Shown: positions 1 through 7,508, counted from the stretch's first letter. The stretch is 8,658 nt of DNA from Victivallales bacterium (GCA_018648945.1 JABGQJ010000305.1:1-8658), one strand, 5' to 3'. Notes: generated from the sequence alone by a model not told the origin. Numbers and translations: made by a program.

Positions 1-1
1 C

Positions 2-160
2 CACACGACCACCTCGGCGAAGACCGGCGTCTTGGAGATTCCGCTCTCGAAGGTGGTTCTCTCGCAGCCCACCGAGACCTGGCAGGTGAAGTTCGGCATC
101 GCCAGCGGCAAGCCCGGCGACTCCGTCGTGCTCAGTGCCCTGGAGTTCATCACGAAGTAG
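2..160 (+). CDS. 3' end of an unidentified gene (C-terminal 52 residues)
   Basis: The frame beginning at base 2 is open from the window edge to a TAG at 158-160 and encodes 52 residues ending in SALEFITK. The piece alternates short hydrophobic and polar stretches (for example LEIPLSKVVL and TWQVKFGIAS), as expected for a beta-rich C-terminal domain such as the Ig-like or accessory sugar-binding domains at the ends of secreted enzymes in this kind of organism. That reading rests on composition only. Codon use (GC-rich third positions) matches the downstream gene, which supports real coding. It lies 112 bp upstream of the glycosidase on the same strand, so it could belong to the same carbohydrate cluster. 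Function cannot be assigned from this fragment. Confidence 0.7.
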   Translation, partial: HTTTSAKTGVLEIPLSKVVLSQPTETWQVKFGIASGKPGDSVVLSALEFITK

Positions 161-186
161 GGATGGCGGGCTGATTCCTGTCCTGG

Positions 187-215
187 TGCGCATTCCTCGG
201 CTTTGCCCCTATAGT
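187..215 (+). promoter_or_regulatory. weak candidate promoter for the GH42-like gene
   Basis: TATAGT at 210-215 matches the -10 consensus at five of six positions. Seventeen bases upstream, TGCGCA at 187-192 matches the -35 consensus at only three. It lies in the 112-bp gap between the first stop codon and the glycosidase start, and would give a leader of about 50 nt. The weak -35 makes this tentative; readthrough from the upstream gene is equally possible, and no terminator hairpin is visible after position 160. Confidence 0.25.
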
Positions 216-272
216 TGCGCGCTCAGTGATTCCGTAACTTGGCGTTCGGCGCGATATGGATAGGGTGAGCAG

Positions 273-2165
273 ATGAAGACTCCTGCACAATCGACGGCAT
301 TGACCAAGGGCGTCGCGAGGGAACCGGTGGCGTTTGCCTATCGTTCGTTCTGGCCCGAATTCGAGGCCATGCGGCAGTTCAGGGAGGTGGGGGTCGATAC
401 GGTGTGCATTTTTGCCGCCAACACCGACAACTCCCTCGGGCTGCCCTATTCGAAGTACCCGTTGGTCTGGCGATGGTTCGACACCTACGATTTCGGCGCG
501 CTCGACCGACAGTACGACGATGTGCTGGCGCTGAACCCGAAGGCGGAATTTATCTGCATGGTGGACCTCAACACGCCGATCTGGCTGCAACGCCAGCTCT
601 CGCTGCGTGGCCAGAGCGCGGAGTGCGAGAGTTTCACCATGCTCAGTTGCGCCTGTGCCAATCCGGAATGGCGCAAGGCGACGGCCGAGTACCTCCAGGC
701 CCTAGTCAGCCATGTGGAAGCGCGCTACGGAGACCGCATCAAGGCCTACCTGTTGGCCTGCGGACAGACCGATGAATGGATGGACTACAGCCGGGGTGCG
801 GCAGGCCGCGCCAAGACGCAGGCATGGCAAGGCTGGCTTCGTGAACACGGCAAGCCCGCAGTGCCGGTGCCCTCGTTCGACCGGCTGGACCGCGCCTCGT
901 TCGAGAACTTCATCCGCGATCCCGCGACCGAGAAGGACACCATCGACTACGCGCAGTTCGCTGGCGACCTCATCGTCGATACCGTGCTTGGTTTTGCGGG
1001 GAAGACACGGTCGCTGATCTCGTCGCAGCGCCAGATCGGCATGTTCTTCGGCTACATCCTTGAGTTGACCCACTCCCGCCTGGTCTCGGGCGGGCATCTG
1101 GAATACGAGCGGCTGTATTGTTCGTCGGACATCGATTTCTTCATCAGCCCCGGCACGTACGGCGACCGCCTGATGGGTGGCGGCAGCGGCTTCATGGTCC
1201 CGAACGGTACGCGCGTGCTGGACGGCAAGGGGTTCCTGCACGAGATCGATCATCGCACGCCAACCTACAACTGCGATCTCGACGAGTATGTCTCCATCGG
1301 CTGGATGAGCCCCTGGCAGGACCAGGCCGAGACGAATGCGGGGTTGAAGCGCGAGTTCTCGCTTGCCATCGTCAACCACGCCTCGCTCTGGTGCTTCGAC
1401 ATGTGGGGAGGGGTCTTCAAGACGCCCGAGACCATGCAGGTGGTCGCGCAGAGCAAGGCGCTCTGGGACCGCTATGCCGCCCTGCCTGCCAAGAGCCTGG
1501 CGCAGGTGGCCCTGGTGGTCGATCCGGGAAGCGCCCGGCTGGTCAACGACCAGAATCCGCTGGTGGCAGAGATCTACCAGGGCACGCGGAACAAGCTGAA
1601 CCGGCTTGGCGCGCCCTTCGAAGTTCTCTCCTTCAATGATCTGGCAAGGGCGGACATGGAGCAGTACCGACTGCTCGTGTTCCCAGGCCTATTCGAGCTC
1701 ACGCCCGAGAAGGAGGAGTTGCTGAAGCGGTGCGTCTGCCATTCCGGGCGCACGCTGCTGTTCGTCCATGCCCCGGGGCTCAGTGATGGCTGCAGCCTTG
1801 ATCCCGAGCGCGTGGCAGCGCTCACCGGCACGCCCTACGGCACGCCCGGAGTCGCCACGGTGGCCCGGGACGGGTGGACGGCGGCATACGCCGCCAGCCA
1901 TGCGGATGTGACCCCGCAGGTGCTGAAGCAGGCCGCCGCCGGGGCTGGCGTGACGATGTACTGCGTGGACGAGGTTCCGGTCTTCGCCAACGAACGGCTG
2001 GTGGCGGTGCATACGGCGACCGGCGGGGAGCGGACAATCACCTTGCCGAGGGCATGTCGTGAAGTCAGGGAGCTCTACACGGATCGCGTGATTCCGGTGC
2101 GCGACCGGCAGTTCCGCTACTCCTTCGCAACCCCCGACACGACCCTGTTCGAGCTGATTGTGTGA
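273..2165 (+). CDS. GH42-like glycoside hydrolase (clan GH-A type) with beta-galactosidase trimerisation-like domain
   Basis: This 630-residue protein resembles the GH42 beta-galactosidase group. Such enzymes are retaining glycosidases with a TIM barrel, followed by a Rossmann-like trimerisation domain and a small beta domain. Residues about 20-400 look like the barrel. E168 in GQTDEW is the likely acid/base and E324 in HEIDHRT the likely nucleophile; the spacing of about 156 residues is reasonable for clan GH-A. Residues about 408-530 look like the trimerisation (class I amidotransferase-like) domain, with QVALVVDPGS and later YRLLVFPGLFELTPEKEELL. The last 80 residues or so form a beta-rich tail. 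The ATG at 273 is preceded by AGGGTGAG at 262-269, a fair ribosome binding site. No signal peptide is visible, so the enzyme is probably cytoplasmic. Substrate is unknown, and it may belong to a GH family distinct from true GH42. The last 49 bp overlap the opposing glycosyltransferase gene. Confidence 0.8.
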   Translation: MKTPAQSTALTKGVAREPVAFAYRSFWPEFEAMRQFREVGVDTVCIFAANTDNSLGLPYSKYPLVWRWFDTYDFGALDRQYDDVLALNPKAEFICMVDLNTPIWLQRQLSLRGQSAECESFTMLSCACANPEWRKATAEYLQALVSHVEARYGDRIKAYLLACGQTDEWMDYSRGAAGRAKTQAWQGWLREHGKPAVPVPSFDRLDRASFENFIRDPATEKDTIDYAQFAGDLIVDTVLGFAGKTRSLISSQRQIGMFFGYILELTHSRLVSGGHLEYERLYCSSDIDFFISPGTYGDRLMGGGSGFMVPNGTRVLDGKGFLHEIDHRTPTYNCDLDEYVSIGWMSPWQDQAETNAGLKREFSLAIVNHASLWCFDMWGGVFKTPETMQVVAQSKALWDRYAALPAKSLAQVALVVDPGSARLVNDQNPLVAEIYQGTRNKLNRLGAPFEVLSFNDLARADMEQYRLLVFPGLFELTPEKEELLKRCVCHSGRTLLFVHAPGLSDGCSLDPERVAALTGTPYGTPGVATVARDGWTAAYAASHADVTPQVLKQAAAGAGVTMYCVDEVPVFANERLVAVHTATGGERTITLPRACREVRELYTDRVIPVRDRQFRYSFATPDTTLFELIV

Positions 2166-3436
2166 CCCTCTGCGGTGGCTGGCTGGACGTGCTCCATGCC
2201 TCGCCGTCGCCAACGGCCCAGCCAGGCGACTGCGCTGACGGCCGCCAAGATCAGGATTTCCGGGAAGAAATAGAGGAAGAAGCGGCCATCCTGATGGGCA
2301 AAGGTGAGGGCCACTGTGAGTATGTGCCCGGCGATGACGGCCACGATCGCGCCGCCGGTGGTGGTTCGCCAGGTGGCGAAGGCACCGAGCAGGGCGAGCA
2401 GAAGCAGAGGCGGGTATACCAGCAGTACGAACAGGTTGTGCTTGAAGGAGTAGCCGGGCCGCACGCGGACGAGAAGCACCCCCACCCGGGCCAGGGCCAG
2501 ACGCGCACAGGCGAAGGGATGCCGGGCGGCATAGGCGAAGGCATGGCCCAGGGTCGTGGCGGTCTCCGGCTTCTCCGGCATGGTCAACCGCCACGGCGCG
2601 TGCCCCCAAAGCACTTCGCCCTGGTAGAGCATGCGGGCCGGATCCTCGGCATCCAGTCCCCGTCGCAGGGGGCGCACGGCAATGGCCCCGACGAGCAGCA
2701 GGGCCACCATGCTCGCGGTGAACAGAATCTTGGCCGGGCGCGCCCAGCTCCGGGCCGTCCACACGGCGTGCATGCCAAGGGCGGGGGGCACGATCCAGCC
2801 ATTCGGACGCACAAAGACGACCGCCACACACGCGAGGGTCGCTGCGATTCCGCTCGCCCAGCCGCCCTCCCGAGCCCTGGCGTATAGCCAGATGACAATG
2901 AGCAGGCACGAAATGTAGAGCGAATCGGTCTGAATGATGGTATGCCATGCCGCCACCTCCGGATTCGCCGCGTAGAGCAGCGTAGCCACCGCGGCCGTCC
3001 AGCGTCCCCCCAATCGCCGTGCCAGCCCGTAGAGGCACGGCAGGCTGAGCAGAGCGAAGAGAACCTGAGCACCCACGACTCCGGGCAGGCCGATCCCCGC
3101 TCCCGCGCACCCCGCAACCAACACGACATAGCCGAGGTAGGACGCTTGCTTGTTCCGCAATGGTCGGCCAGCCAGGAGGTTCTCACTCCCCAGTAGGTAG
3201 CGGGACGAATCGCCGACCAGGCGGATTGCAGGTGGGGTCTTGTCCTGCCATGGGGCGTTTTCCTTGAAGACGCCCGCCGGATAAAGGCCGGGCATGGCCA
3301 GGAACAGGCCGACCCAGAGGACCATTCCGGCGCTTGCCAGGAGCACACACCCGCGCTGGAATGCCCGGTCATCCACAGCGGACAACCTGTGCGCTGTCTT
3401 CAGCGCCAACTCAGAGATCCCTGTACGAACGGACAT
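2117..3436 (-). CDS. GT39/ArnT-like multi-pass membrane glycosyltransferase
   Basis: The 439-residue product is an integral membrane protein of the GT-C fold (PMT_2/GT39, RgtA-D-like). Such enzymes move a sugar from a polyprenyl-phosphate donor to lipid, glycan or protein on the outer face of the inner membrane. Hydrophobic segments lie at about 31-50, 102-135, 146-158, 172-186, 195-210, 237-255, 313-325, 335-355, 362-380 and 387-407. After the first segment the external loop holds D75 in RLVGDSSRYLLGSENLLAGRP, the position of the acidic catalytic site in GT39-like enzymes. IIQTDSLYI (168-175) matches the TDSL-type motif of the family, and QDGRFFLYFFPE (382-393) the usual motif before the last helix. 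GAGG on the minus strand (plus-strand 3443-3446) lies 7 bp before the ATG. It runs against all neighbouring genes nearby and looks unrelated to polysaccharide breakdown. Donor and acceptor cannot be read from the sequence. Confidence 0.85.
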   Translation of the reverse strand: MSVRTGISELALKTAHRLSAVDDRAFQRGCVLLASAGMVLWVGLFLAMPGLYPAGVFKENAPWQDKTPPAIRLVGDSSRYLLGSENLLAGRPLRNKQASYLGYVVLVAGCAGAGIGLPGVVGAQVLFALLSLPCLYGLARRLGGRWTAAVATLLYAANPEVAAWHTIIQTDSLYISCLLIVIWLYARAREGGWASGIAATLACVAVVFVRPNGWIVPPALGMHAVWTARSWARPAKILFTASMVALLLVGAIAVRPLRRGLDAEDPARMLYQGEVLWGHAPWRLTMPEKPETATTLGHAFAYAARHPFACARLALARVGVLLVRVRPGYSFKHNLFVLLVYPPLLLLALLGAFATWRTTTGGAIVAVIAGHILTVALTFAHQDGRFFLYFFPEILILAAVSAVAWLGRWRRRGMEHVQPATAEGHTISSNRVVSGVAKE

Positions 3437-3621
3437 GAACTACCTCGGAGACTGCCACAGAGTAGGTGCACCAGTGTAGGCTGGCCGGACGGGTCCGTCA
3501 ACCGCACTTGTGATCTGCCGTGTGCCGTGTAGTTTGAGGACGGTGCTGTATGCCACTGGTCTGGTTCGCTCATGCGCATCATCATGGAAGTATCTGGCGT
3601 ACGTCAGGCTCGTCACTGCGC

Positions 3622-3658
3622 TGTGTTCTGGGGCGTGTGGTCCCAGGCTTCGGACACA
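3622..3658. repeat. imperfect inverted repeat upstream of the PIN gene
   Basis: Arms TGTGTTC (3622-3628) and GGACACA (3652-3658) pair with one G-T wobble, and inside them TGGG (3629-3632) pairs with CCCA (3642-3645), leaving a six-base bulge on the right. The element ends 19 bp before the PIN start codon. It could be an operator for self-regulation of the toxin-antitoxin-like pair or a structured leader. The rest of the 241-bp gap 3437-3677, which separates the divergent glycosyltransferase and PIN genes, shows no clear promoter or other gene. Confidence 0.3.
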
Positions 3659-3677
3659 ATCCTGCGGGAAGCAGAGC

Positions 3678-4169
3678 ATGGAACGGAAACCTTCGATATA
3701 CCTTGAAACGACTATCCCGAGCTTCCTCACATCACGTCCTTCGACCAACCTGATTGTTGCCGCCAAGCAGGAGGTCACTCGTCAGTGGTGGGAGCGCCGC
3801 AAGGCGAAGTTCGAGTTGCTCATTTCGCAGTACGTCCTGGATGAAGCAGCTGCCGGGGATGCGCAGGCCGCTACCCGGCGACTAGAGGCAATCAGGGAAC
3901 TGGACCTACTGGAGATTGATGAGGAGGTACTGCGACTGGCGGCCAGCATTGTGGAAGCAGGCGTAATCCCGCCAAGGGCGCAGACAGATGCTGCACACAT
4001 TGCTGTCGCCGCACGCCATAGCGTGGACTTCCTCCTCACTTGGAACTGCACCCACATCGCCAATGCCGAAATCATGCCAAGAATCAACTTCCTGGTTTCC
4101 AGGGCCGGCTACTTCATGCCGACAATCTGCACGCCAGAGGAGCTCTGTGGAGGCGAGGACTATGAGTAG
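3678..4169 (+). CDS. PIN-domain protein, VapC-like putative toxin
   Basis: The 163-residue product is a single PIN domain, the metal-dependent RNase fold of VapC toxins. It opens with IYLETTIPSFLTSRPS (7-22), a signature of a common PIN subgroup. It also carries the acidic cluster LDEAAAGD (54-61), the QTDAAHIAVA segment with D104, and TWNCTHIANAE (121-131). The candidate metal ligands are E10, E56 and D104; E10 stands where many PIN proteins have Asp, and to my memory this subgroup usually has Glu there. The C-terminal ICTPEEL is also typical. The frame is open back to a GTG at 3510, but the 56 extra residues look unlike any PIN start, so I chose ATG 3678, which has GGGA at 3665-3668. The stop overlaps the partner gene by 8 bp. 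GC content is lower than in the flanking genes (about 54% over 3661-3780), which suggests acquisition by transfer. RNA target unknown. Confidence 0.85.
   Translation: MERKPSIYLETTIPSFLTSRPSTNLIVAAKQEVTRQWWERRKAKFELLISQYVLDEAAAGDAQAATRRLEAIRELDLLEIDEEVLRLAASIVEAGVIPPRAQTDAAHIAVAARHSVDFLLTWNCTHIANAEIMPRINFLVSRAGYFMPTICTPEELCGGEDYE
4149..4153 (+). promoter_or_regulatory. ribosome binding site inside the PIN gene, for the small partner
   Basis: GGAGG lies 8 bp before the ATG at 4162, within the last codons of the PIN gene. This strong site fixes the start of the small downstream gene and supports its being translated, in coupling with the PIN gene. Confidence 0.6.
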
Positions 4170-4362
4170 CGATCCAGTCGTGTCGGAAGTTCGTGCGCAA
4201 CGGGCGAGCATCCTCGAATCCTACGATTGGGATTTCGAGAGAATGTCCAGAGATGCCATGCATCGACAATGGGAAAGTGGGCACAAGGTTGTCTCGCGCC
4301 CCAAGAGAGAGCTTGAGGCCGGCATGGCCCCGAACGCCCTTGCCTTGCGGGATCGAGCGTAG
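4162..4362 (+). CDS. small antitoxin-like partner of the PIN protein (66 aa)
   Basis: This 66-residue protein starts inside the PIN gene at the ATGAGTAG overlap, so the pair is almost certainly co-transcribed and translationally coupled. The product is charged and probably helical, with SEVRAQRASILESYDWDFERM (8-28) followed by GHKVVSRPKR (40-49). Small proteins with an EVR...R-I-L/E...YD.D opening and a G-R/H-KVVS tail commonly sit next to PIN proteins of this subgroup and are treated as putative antitoxins; this comes from memory. No ribbon-helix-helix, AbrB or HTH DNA-binding motif is apparent, so it may act only by binding the toxin. The toxin-first order is opposite to classical vapBC. 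The same frame is open upstream to 3988 inside the PIN gene, but the GGAGG at 4149 and the coupling point to 4162. The stop is 7 bp from the opposing lyase gene. Confidence 0.7.
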   Translation: MSSDPVVSEVRAQRASILESYDWDFERMSRDAMHRQWESGHKVVSRPKRELEAGMAPNALALRDRA

Positions 4363-4369
4363 GCTTCTC

Positions 4370-7243
4370 CTATGGAAGCGTGTTCTGCACGAGGGCGACC
4401 CGGGCATTGGTGCTGACGCCGCCGAAGGTCCGTTGTGTCGCCTGGTCGGCGAGGAGGATCCGGGTGCGCTTCTTGCCCCGCAGGATCTCGAAGGCGAGCG
4501 CCCCATCCGCAGTCTTCATCTGCCGGAAACCGGTGACGGTTGGCTGGTCGCGATAGGGCTCAATGAGGGCCACGAAGCGGGTGGTTTTGCCCCGGCGGCG
4601 CACGACCGCCATGGGACAGGGAACCGGGGGATTGTTGGCGATGCCGTTGCCGAAGAAGAGCTCAGTCTCGGGCTGGCCCAGGACATGAAGGCGGACGTTG
4701 GCGTTCTTCTGGGCAAAGGTCGCGGACCAGTCATCGCTGGCCTTGGCAGCACGGATGTCCGTCAGGTGCTGGTAGCCCCACTTGGTGGCAAGGGGTTCCT
4801 TGCGGGGGATTGTGTCGAGACCCGGCTGGAGTTCGCCGAAGTTGTGGTAGAGGTAGTCGTAGACGTGTTCCTGGTCCGAGGAGACCTCGAAGACATCCAG
4901 CACGAGCCCGCCGAAGAGAGCCACGCGACGGCGCATGAGCACGCCCTTGTTGGCCCCGCTGCTTGAGCCTTGGGCCACGGCGAGTTCAGGGGTGAAGTGG
5001 GTGAACTCCAGCTTGCCGGTGGTGAAGGCCTGGCTGCGTTCGTCCACGCAGACGGTGTTGTGGGCGAAGGTCTGGCGATACCAGGAGCCGTGGAGCGGCG
5101 CGCCGTAGGCCAGACGGGCCGGATCGGGGGCCAGCTGTTTCCCCAGACCGAAGACAATGAGGGCCAGCTTGTCGGGATGACCGTGCCCGCCACCATGGGG
5201 TCCGTAGTCGAGATGCACATAGAGCTGATCCGGCCCCGAGCCGTTGCGCAGGACCACCGAGCCCAGGCCCTGGAAGTCCCGGCTGGGCAAGGCGACCTGG
5301 GGGGAAGGAGGAAGCTTGTCCGGTCCCCAGAGCAAGGCACTCAGGCTGCGCCGGGCACCGAACTGAGCCACGTTCAAGTAGCTGGCCTTGCCGGTGCGGG
5401 CGTGGGCCAGTTCGTACATGGCGTGGCGGCCCTTGATCGAGAACACGTCGCTGTCGTTGACCGCCGGGAAGGAGAGGTTGGGGAAGGTGTATTCCAGCGG
5501 TGCGGAGTAGAGCGACTGGAAGCGCTTGTCGGACCAGTAATCGATCCCGGCAAAGTGGGCGAGTTCGGCGGTCCACTGCAGCGCGGACAGCGCATAGTAG
5601 TGGTAGGCGGCGGTCCCTTCGTACCAGAAGCCATCCGGCAGGATGCTCTTGTCGAGCTGGTACTCGAAGCCGCCGCGCTTCTGTTTGAGGGCCAGAGAGG
5701 CAAGGTCGGGGTCCTGCAGGACGAAGCCGATGGCGGCGACCCCTGCATTGTGCCAGCTCTGCCAGTTGCTGATTCCCGCATTGTGGCGGCGGATGGTTGC
5801 CGCCACCTCGCGCAGGAACTCGTCGGCGATGGCCTCGTGGTCGGCCTGGCTGAAAGCAGGTGAGTTGTAGACCAGATCGTACCCCCAGCAGAGGGGGATG
5901 ATGGATGATGATTCGTCTAGCGTCTGGGCGTAGATCCGGGCACCCGAGCGGCTCTTCTGACCTCGGTAGTTGTGGATGGGATAGGTCTTGTACTTGGCCA
6001 CGTAGCCGAGGAGGACCTCGCGGGCGCGTTCGGCGTAGGCTTCCTTGCCGGTGAAGGCGTAGGCCAACCCCAGGTCGCGCACCGACCGCCAGTAGCCACC
6101 ATGTTTGGCCCCGATGACCACTTGGTCGAAGGGCCAGCCGGTATAGACCAGGCCGCAGCGCTTGCAGACATGTTTGCCGTCCTGGGCAGTCAGGCGGGTG
6201 CCGCATTTCCTCTTGCAGACGTAGTGGTGGCTCCATTGGCCGCCTTCGTCCGGGATCTCCACCTTCCTCGCGAGCACGCCATCGGCGATCTTGATGTAGG
6301 ACTGCACCTGTCCTTTCGCCCAGTCGAAGCGCTTGGCCCGGTCTAGCGCCCGCTGGTAGATCTCGGTGCCACCGAGCAGGAAGGGGTGTTGACGGCGAGC
6401 CAGGGGCTGGGTCGCCGAGACCAGAACCATGGCGGGTTCCGCTTCTGGCGTTTCGGCCGTGCGGCCCTGGATGGTGAACTCAAACCGGGCTAGGGGAGGG
6501 AGCGCGGCGCTCTTGCCGCTGCGCAGAAGGAGGCGGTAGGTGGCGGTCTTGCCCGCCGGGATCATCTTGGTCTTCGCCGGGAGCCCATCGATTACGAAGG
6601 GGGATTTCTCTGCTGCGCCAGACTGCAGGGCGAACGCATGGGGTTCCTGCCCATGGTTGGTGACGGCCAGTTGCCATGCCTGCCGGCTGGTCTCGGTGGC
6701 GGGGAGTCGCGTGGCCTTGAGCCCCACCACATCGCGGACCAGCTTGACGTCATCGAAGTGGAGGACTGTGTCTGGCTTCGGGGTATTGCCCCAGCCACCG
6801 GTATTGAAGGAGCAGTAGTCGATCTGGTCCCAACCCCTGGGCTTCCGGGTGCCCCGGATCTCTTGGTTGAACTTGAGGTCGAACTTCTTCCAGCCGGTCC
6901 AGTTCACCTTGAAGTGGTAGAAGAAGTAGTCCCACTCCCTGGCCCCGTTCGCGGGGTTGTCCGAGCTGCAGACGAGGGTGAGTTTCTGGTCGTTCGCCTT
7001 GGCGGAGTGCATCCAGAAGACGATCCGGCTGTACTGGGAGCAGTTCTTGGGCATGCTGGGGATGCGGATCGATCCGGTCCTGGGTAGGTTTTCCCACTTG
7101 CCGGAGCCCTTGCCGACCTTGGCGACCTTCGTGTCGCGAGCAAGACCCGGCCACACGCCTGTCTCGAAGTCGCCAAGCACGAGCTCGTCGTCGGCAGAGA
7201 GGATCAAGGCCAGGAAGAGGAAGCCAGCGGCGATGCGGCGCAT
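4370..7243 (-). CDS. secreted heparinase II/III-family polysaccharide lyase, multi-domain
   Basis: The 957-residue protein has a short signal peptide (about 1-17, MRRIAAGFLFLALILSA) and should be exported. Residues about 20-170 form a beta-rich module starting VLGDFETG and ending LHFDDVKLVRD, like a carbohydrate-binding or CIA30-type domain; about 175-280 look Ig-like. Residues about 290-630 match the alpha/alpha toroid of heparinase II/III and alginate lyases: NWQSWHNAG (493-501) and DGFWYEGTAAYHYYAL (537-552) hold the expected Asn, Tyr and His residues. Residues about 655-957 are the C-terminal beta-sandwich, with GPHGGGHGHPDK (681-692) and FAHNTVCVDE (726-735), both hallmarks of the family. 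The chemistry would be beta-elimination at a uronic acid residue. A four-cysteine insert (C343, C347, C360, C363) looks like a zinc knuckle. GGAG (plus-strand 7253-7256) lies 9 bp before the ATG. The substrate is unknown; the nearby sulfatase hints at a sulfated glycan. I see no strong promoter on this strand. Confidence 0.88.
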   Translation of the reverse strand: MRRIAAGFLFLALILSADDELVLGDFETGVWPGLARDTKVAKVGKGSGKWENLPRTGSIRIPSMPKNCSQYSRIVFWMHSAKANDQKLTLVCSSDNPANGAREWDYFFYHFKVNWTGWKKFDLKFNQEIRGTRKPRGWDQIDYCSFNTGGWGNTPKPDTVLHFDDVKLVRDVVGLKATRLPATETSRQAWQLAVTNHGQEPHAFALQSGAAEKSPFVIDGLPAKTKMIPAGKTATYRLLLRSGKSAALPPLARFEFTIQGRTAETPEAEPAMVLVSATQPLARRQHPFLLGGTEIYQRALDRAKRFDWAKGQVQSYIKIADGVLARKVEIPDEGGQWSHHYVCKRKCGTRLTAQDGKHVCKRCGLVYTGWPFDQVVIGAKHGGYWRSVRDLGLAYAFTGKEAYAERAREVLLGYVAKYKTYPIHNYRGQKSRSGARIYAQTLDESSSIIPLCWGYDLVYNSPAFSQADHEAIADEFLREVAATIRRHNAGISNWQSWHNAGVAAIGFVLQDPDLASLALKQKRGGFEYQLDKSILPDGFWYEGTAAYHYYALSALQWTAELAHFAGIDYWSDKRFQSLYSAPLEYTFPNLSFPAVNDSDVFSIKGRHAMYELAHARTGKASYLNVAQFGARRSLSALLWGPDKLPPSPQVALPSRDFQGLGSVVLRNGSGPDQLYVHLDYGPHGGGHGHPDKLALIVFGLGKQLAPDPARLAYGAPLHGSWYRQTFAHNTVCVDERSQAFTTGKLEFTHFTPELAVAQGSSSGANKGVLMRRRVALFGGLVLDVFEVSSDQEHVYDYLYHNFGELQPGLDTIPRKEPLATKWGYQHLTDIRAAKASDDWSATFAQKNANVRLHVLGQPETELFFGNGIANNPPVPCPMAVVRRRGKTTRFVALIEPYRDQPTVTGFRQMKTADGALAFEILRGKKRTRILLADQATQRTFGGVSTNARVALVQNTLP

Positions 7244-7312
7244 GGGGCGGAACTCCGATCAGAGAATGGTGCATGTCGGTCGTTGGGTCGATAACGGGGT
7301 GGTACCATGCCG

Positions 7313-7331
7313 TGCCGAACCGGCGTCGGCA
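7313..7331. repeat. inverted repeat in the divergent control region
   Basis: TGCCGA (7313-7318) and TCGGCA (7326-7331) are a perfect 6-bp inverted repeat around a 7-bp spacer. It lies 70 bp upstream of the lyase start and about 56 bp upstream of the pseudopilin -35 box, in the only divergent control region shared by these two genes, so it could be an operator. With GC-rich DNA, a repeat of this size can arise by chance. Confidence 0.3.
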
Positions 7332-7386
7332 ACCGAAGGGCGTGTCTGCCGATGGGAGGGCTTCCTGGTTTCTGCGGCGCGGATGT

Positions 7387-7415
7387 TTGACAGGGCATAC
7401 TCCAGCATCTACTAT
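7387..7415 (+). promoter_or_regulatory. sigma70-type promoter for the pseudopilin gene
   Basis: A perfect -35 hexamer TTGACA (7387-7392) is followed at the ideal 17-bp spacing by TACTAT (7410-7415), which keeps the key first TA and last AT of the -10 consensus. Transcription would start near 7422 and give a leader of about 95 nt before the ATG at 7517. It is the best promoter match I found in the window. It supports a strong housekeeping-type promoter driving the pseudopilin gene and perhaps the sulfatase. Confidence 0.7.
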
Positions 7416-7504
7416 CGAAAACGGGAGCAGGCTGGCGGCGCGATGTGCCTAGCCTGAGATTTCCGCTCGTTTGATGTGCGTACGTCGACCCATTGCATGG
7501 AAGT

Positions 7505-7508
7505 GAGG
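7505..7508 (+). promoter_or_regulatory. ribosome binding site deciding the pseudopilin start
   Basis: GAGG lies 8 bp before the ATG at 7517. An in-frame TTG at 7493 would put this site inside the coding sequence, so 7517 is the better start. Confidence 0.65.

Noticed and set aside
2162..2887. 241-codon open frame directly after the glycosidase on the plus strand
   Set aside because: Although it overlaps the glycosidase stop as in a coupled operon, its product is low-complexity Gly/Gln/His-rich, and it is antisense to a clear membrane glycosyltransferase.
1689..3110. 473-codon open frame on the minus strand
   Set aside because: It lies in another frame across the glycosyltransferase and the glycosidase end; the product is rich in Arg, Gly, Ala and Pro without membrane segments or motifs, as expected from high-GC shadow frames.
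3510..3677. 56-residue N-terminal extension of the PIN protein from GTG 3510
   Set aside because: The extension looks like translated non-coding DNA, and the family begins a few residues before YLETT; ATG 3678 fits.
3571..3705. 44-codon open frame starting MRIIMEVSGV upstream of the PIN gene
   Set aside because: No ribosome binding site, no recognisable motif, and it runs into the PIN coding sequence in another frame.
4363..4379. 5-bp hairpin (GCTTC/GAAGC) at the junction of the convergent partner gene and lyase
   Set aside because: Arms are short, the loop is 7 bases, and no T run follows on either strand, so it does not support a bidirectional terminator call.
4970..5863. 297-codon open frame on the plus strand, antisense to the lyase
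   Set aside because: The opposing frame encodes conserved lyase motifs, while this product is Gly/Val/Glu-rich with no recognisable domain.
5898..5913. GATGATG-type short repeat
   Set aside because: It encodes the Ser/Asp/Ile run DESSSII in the lyase and is too short and imperfect to be a meaningful repeat.
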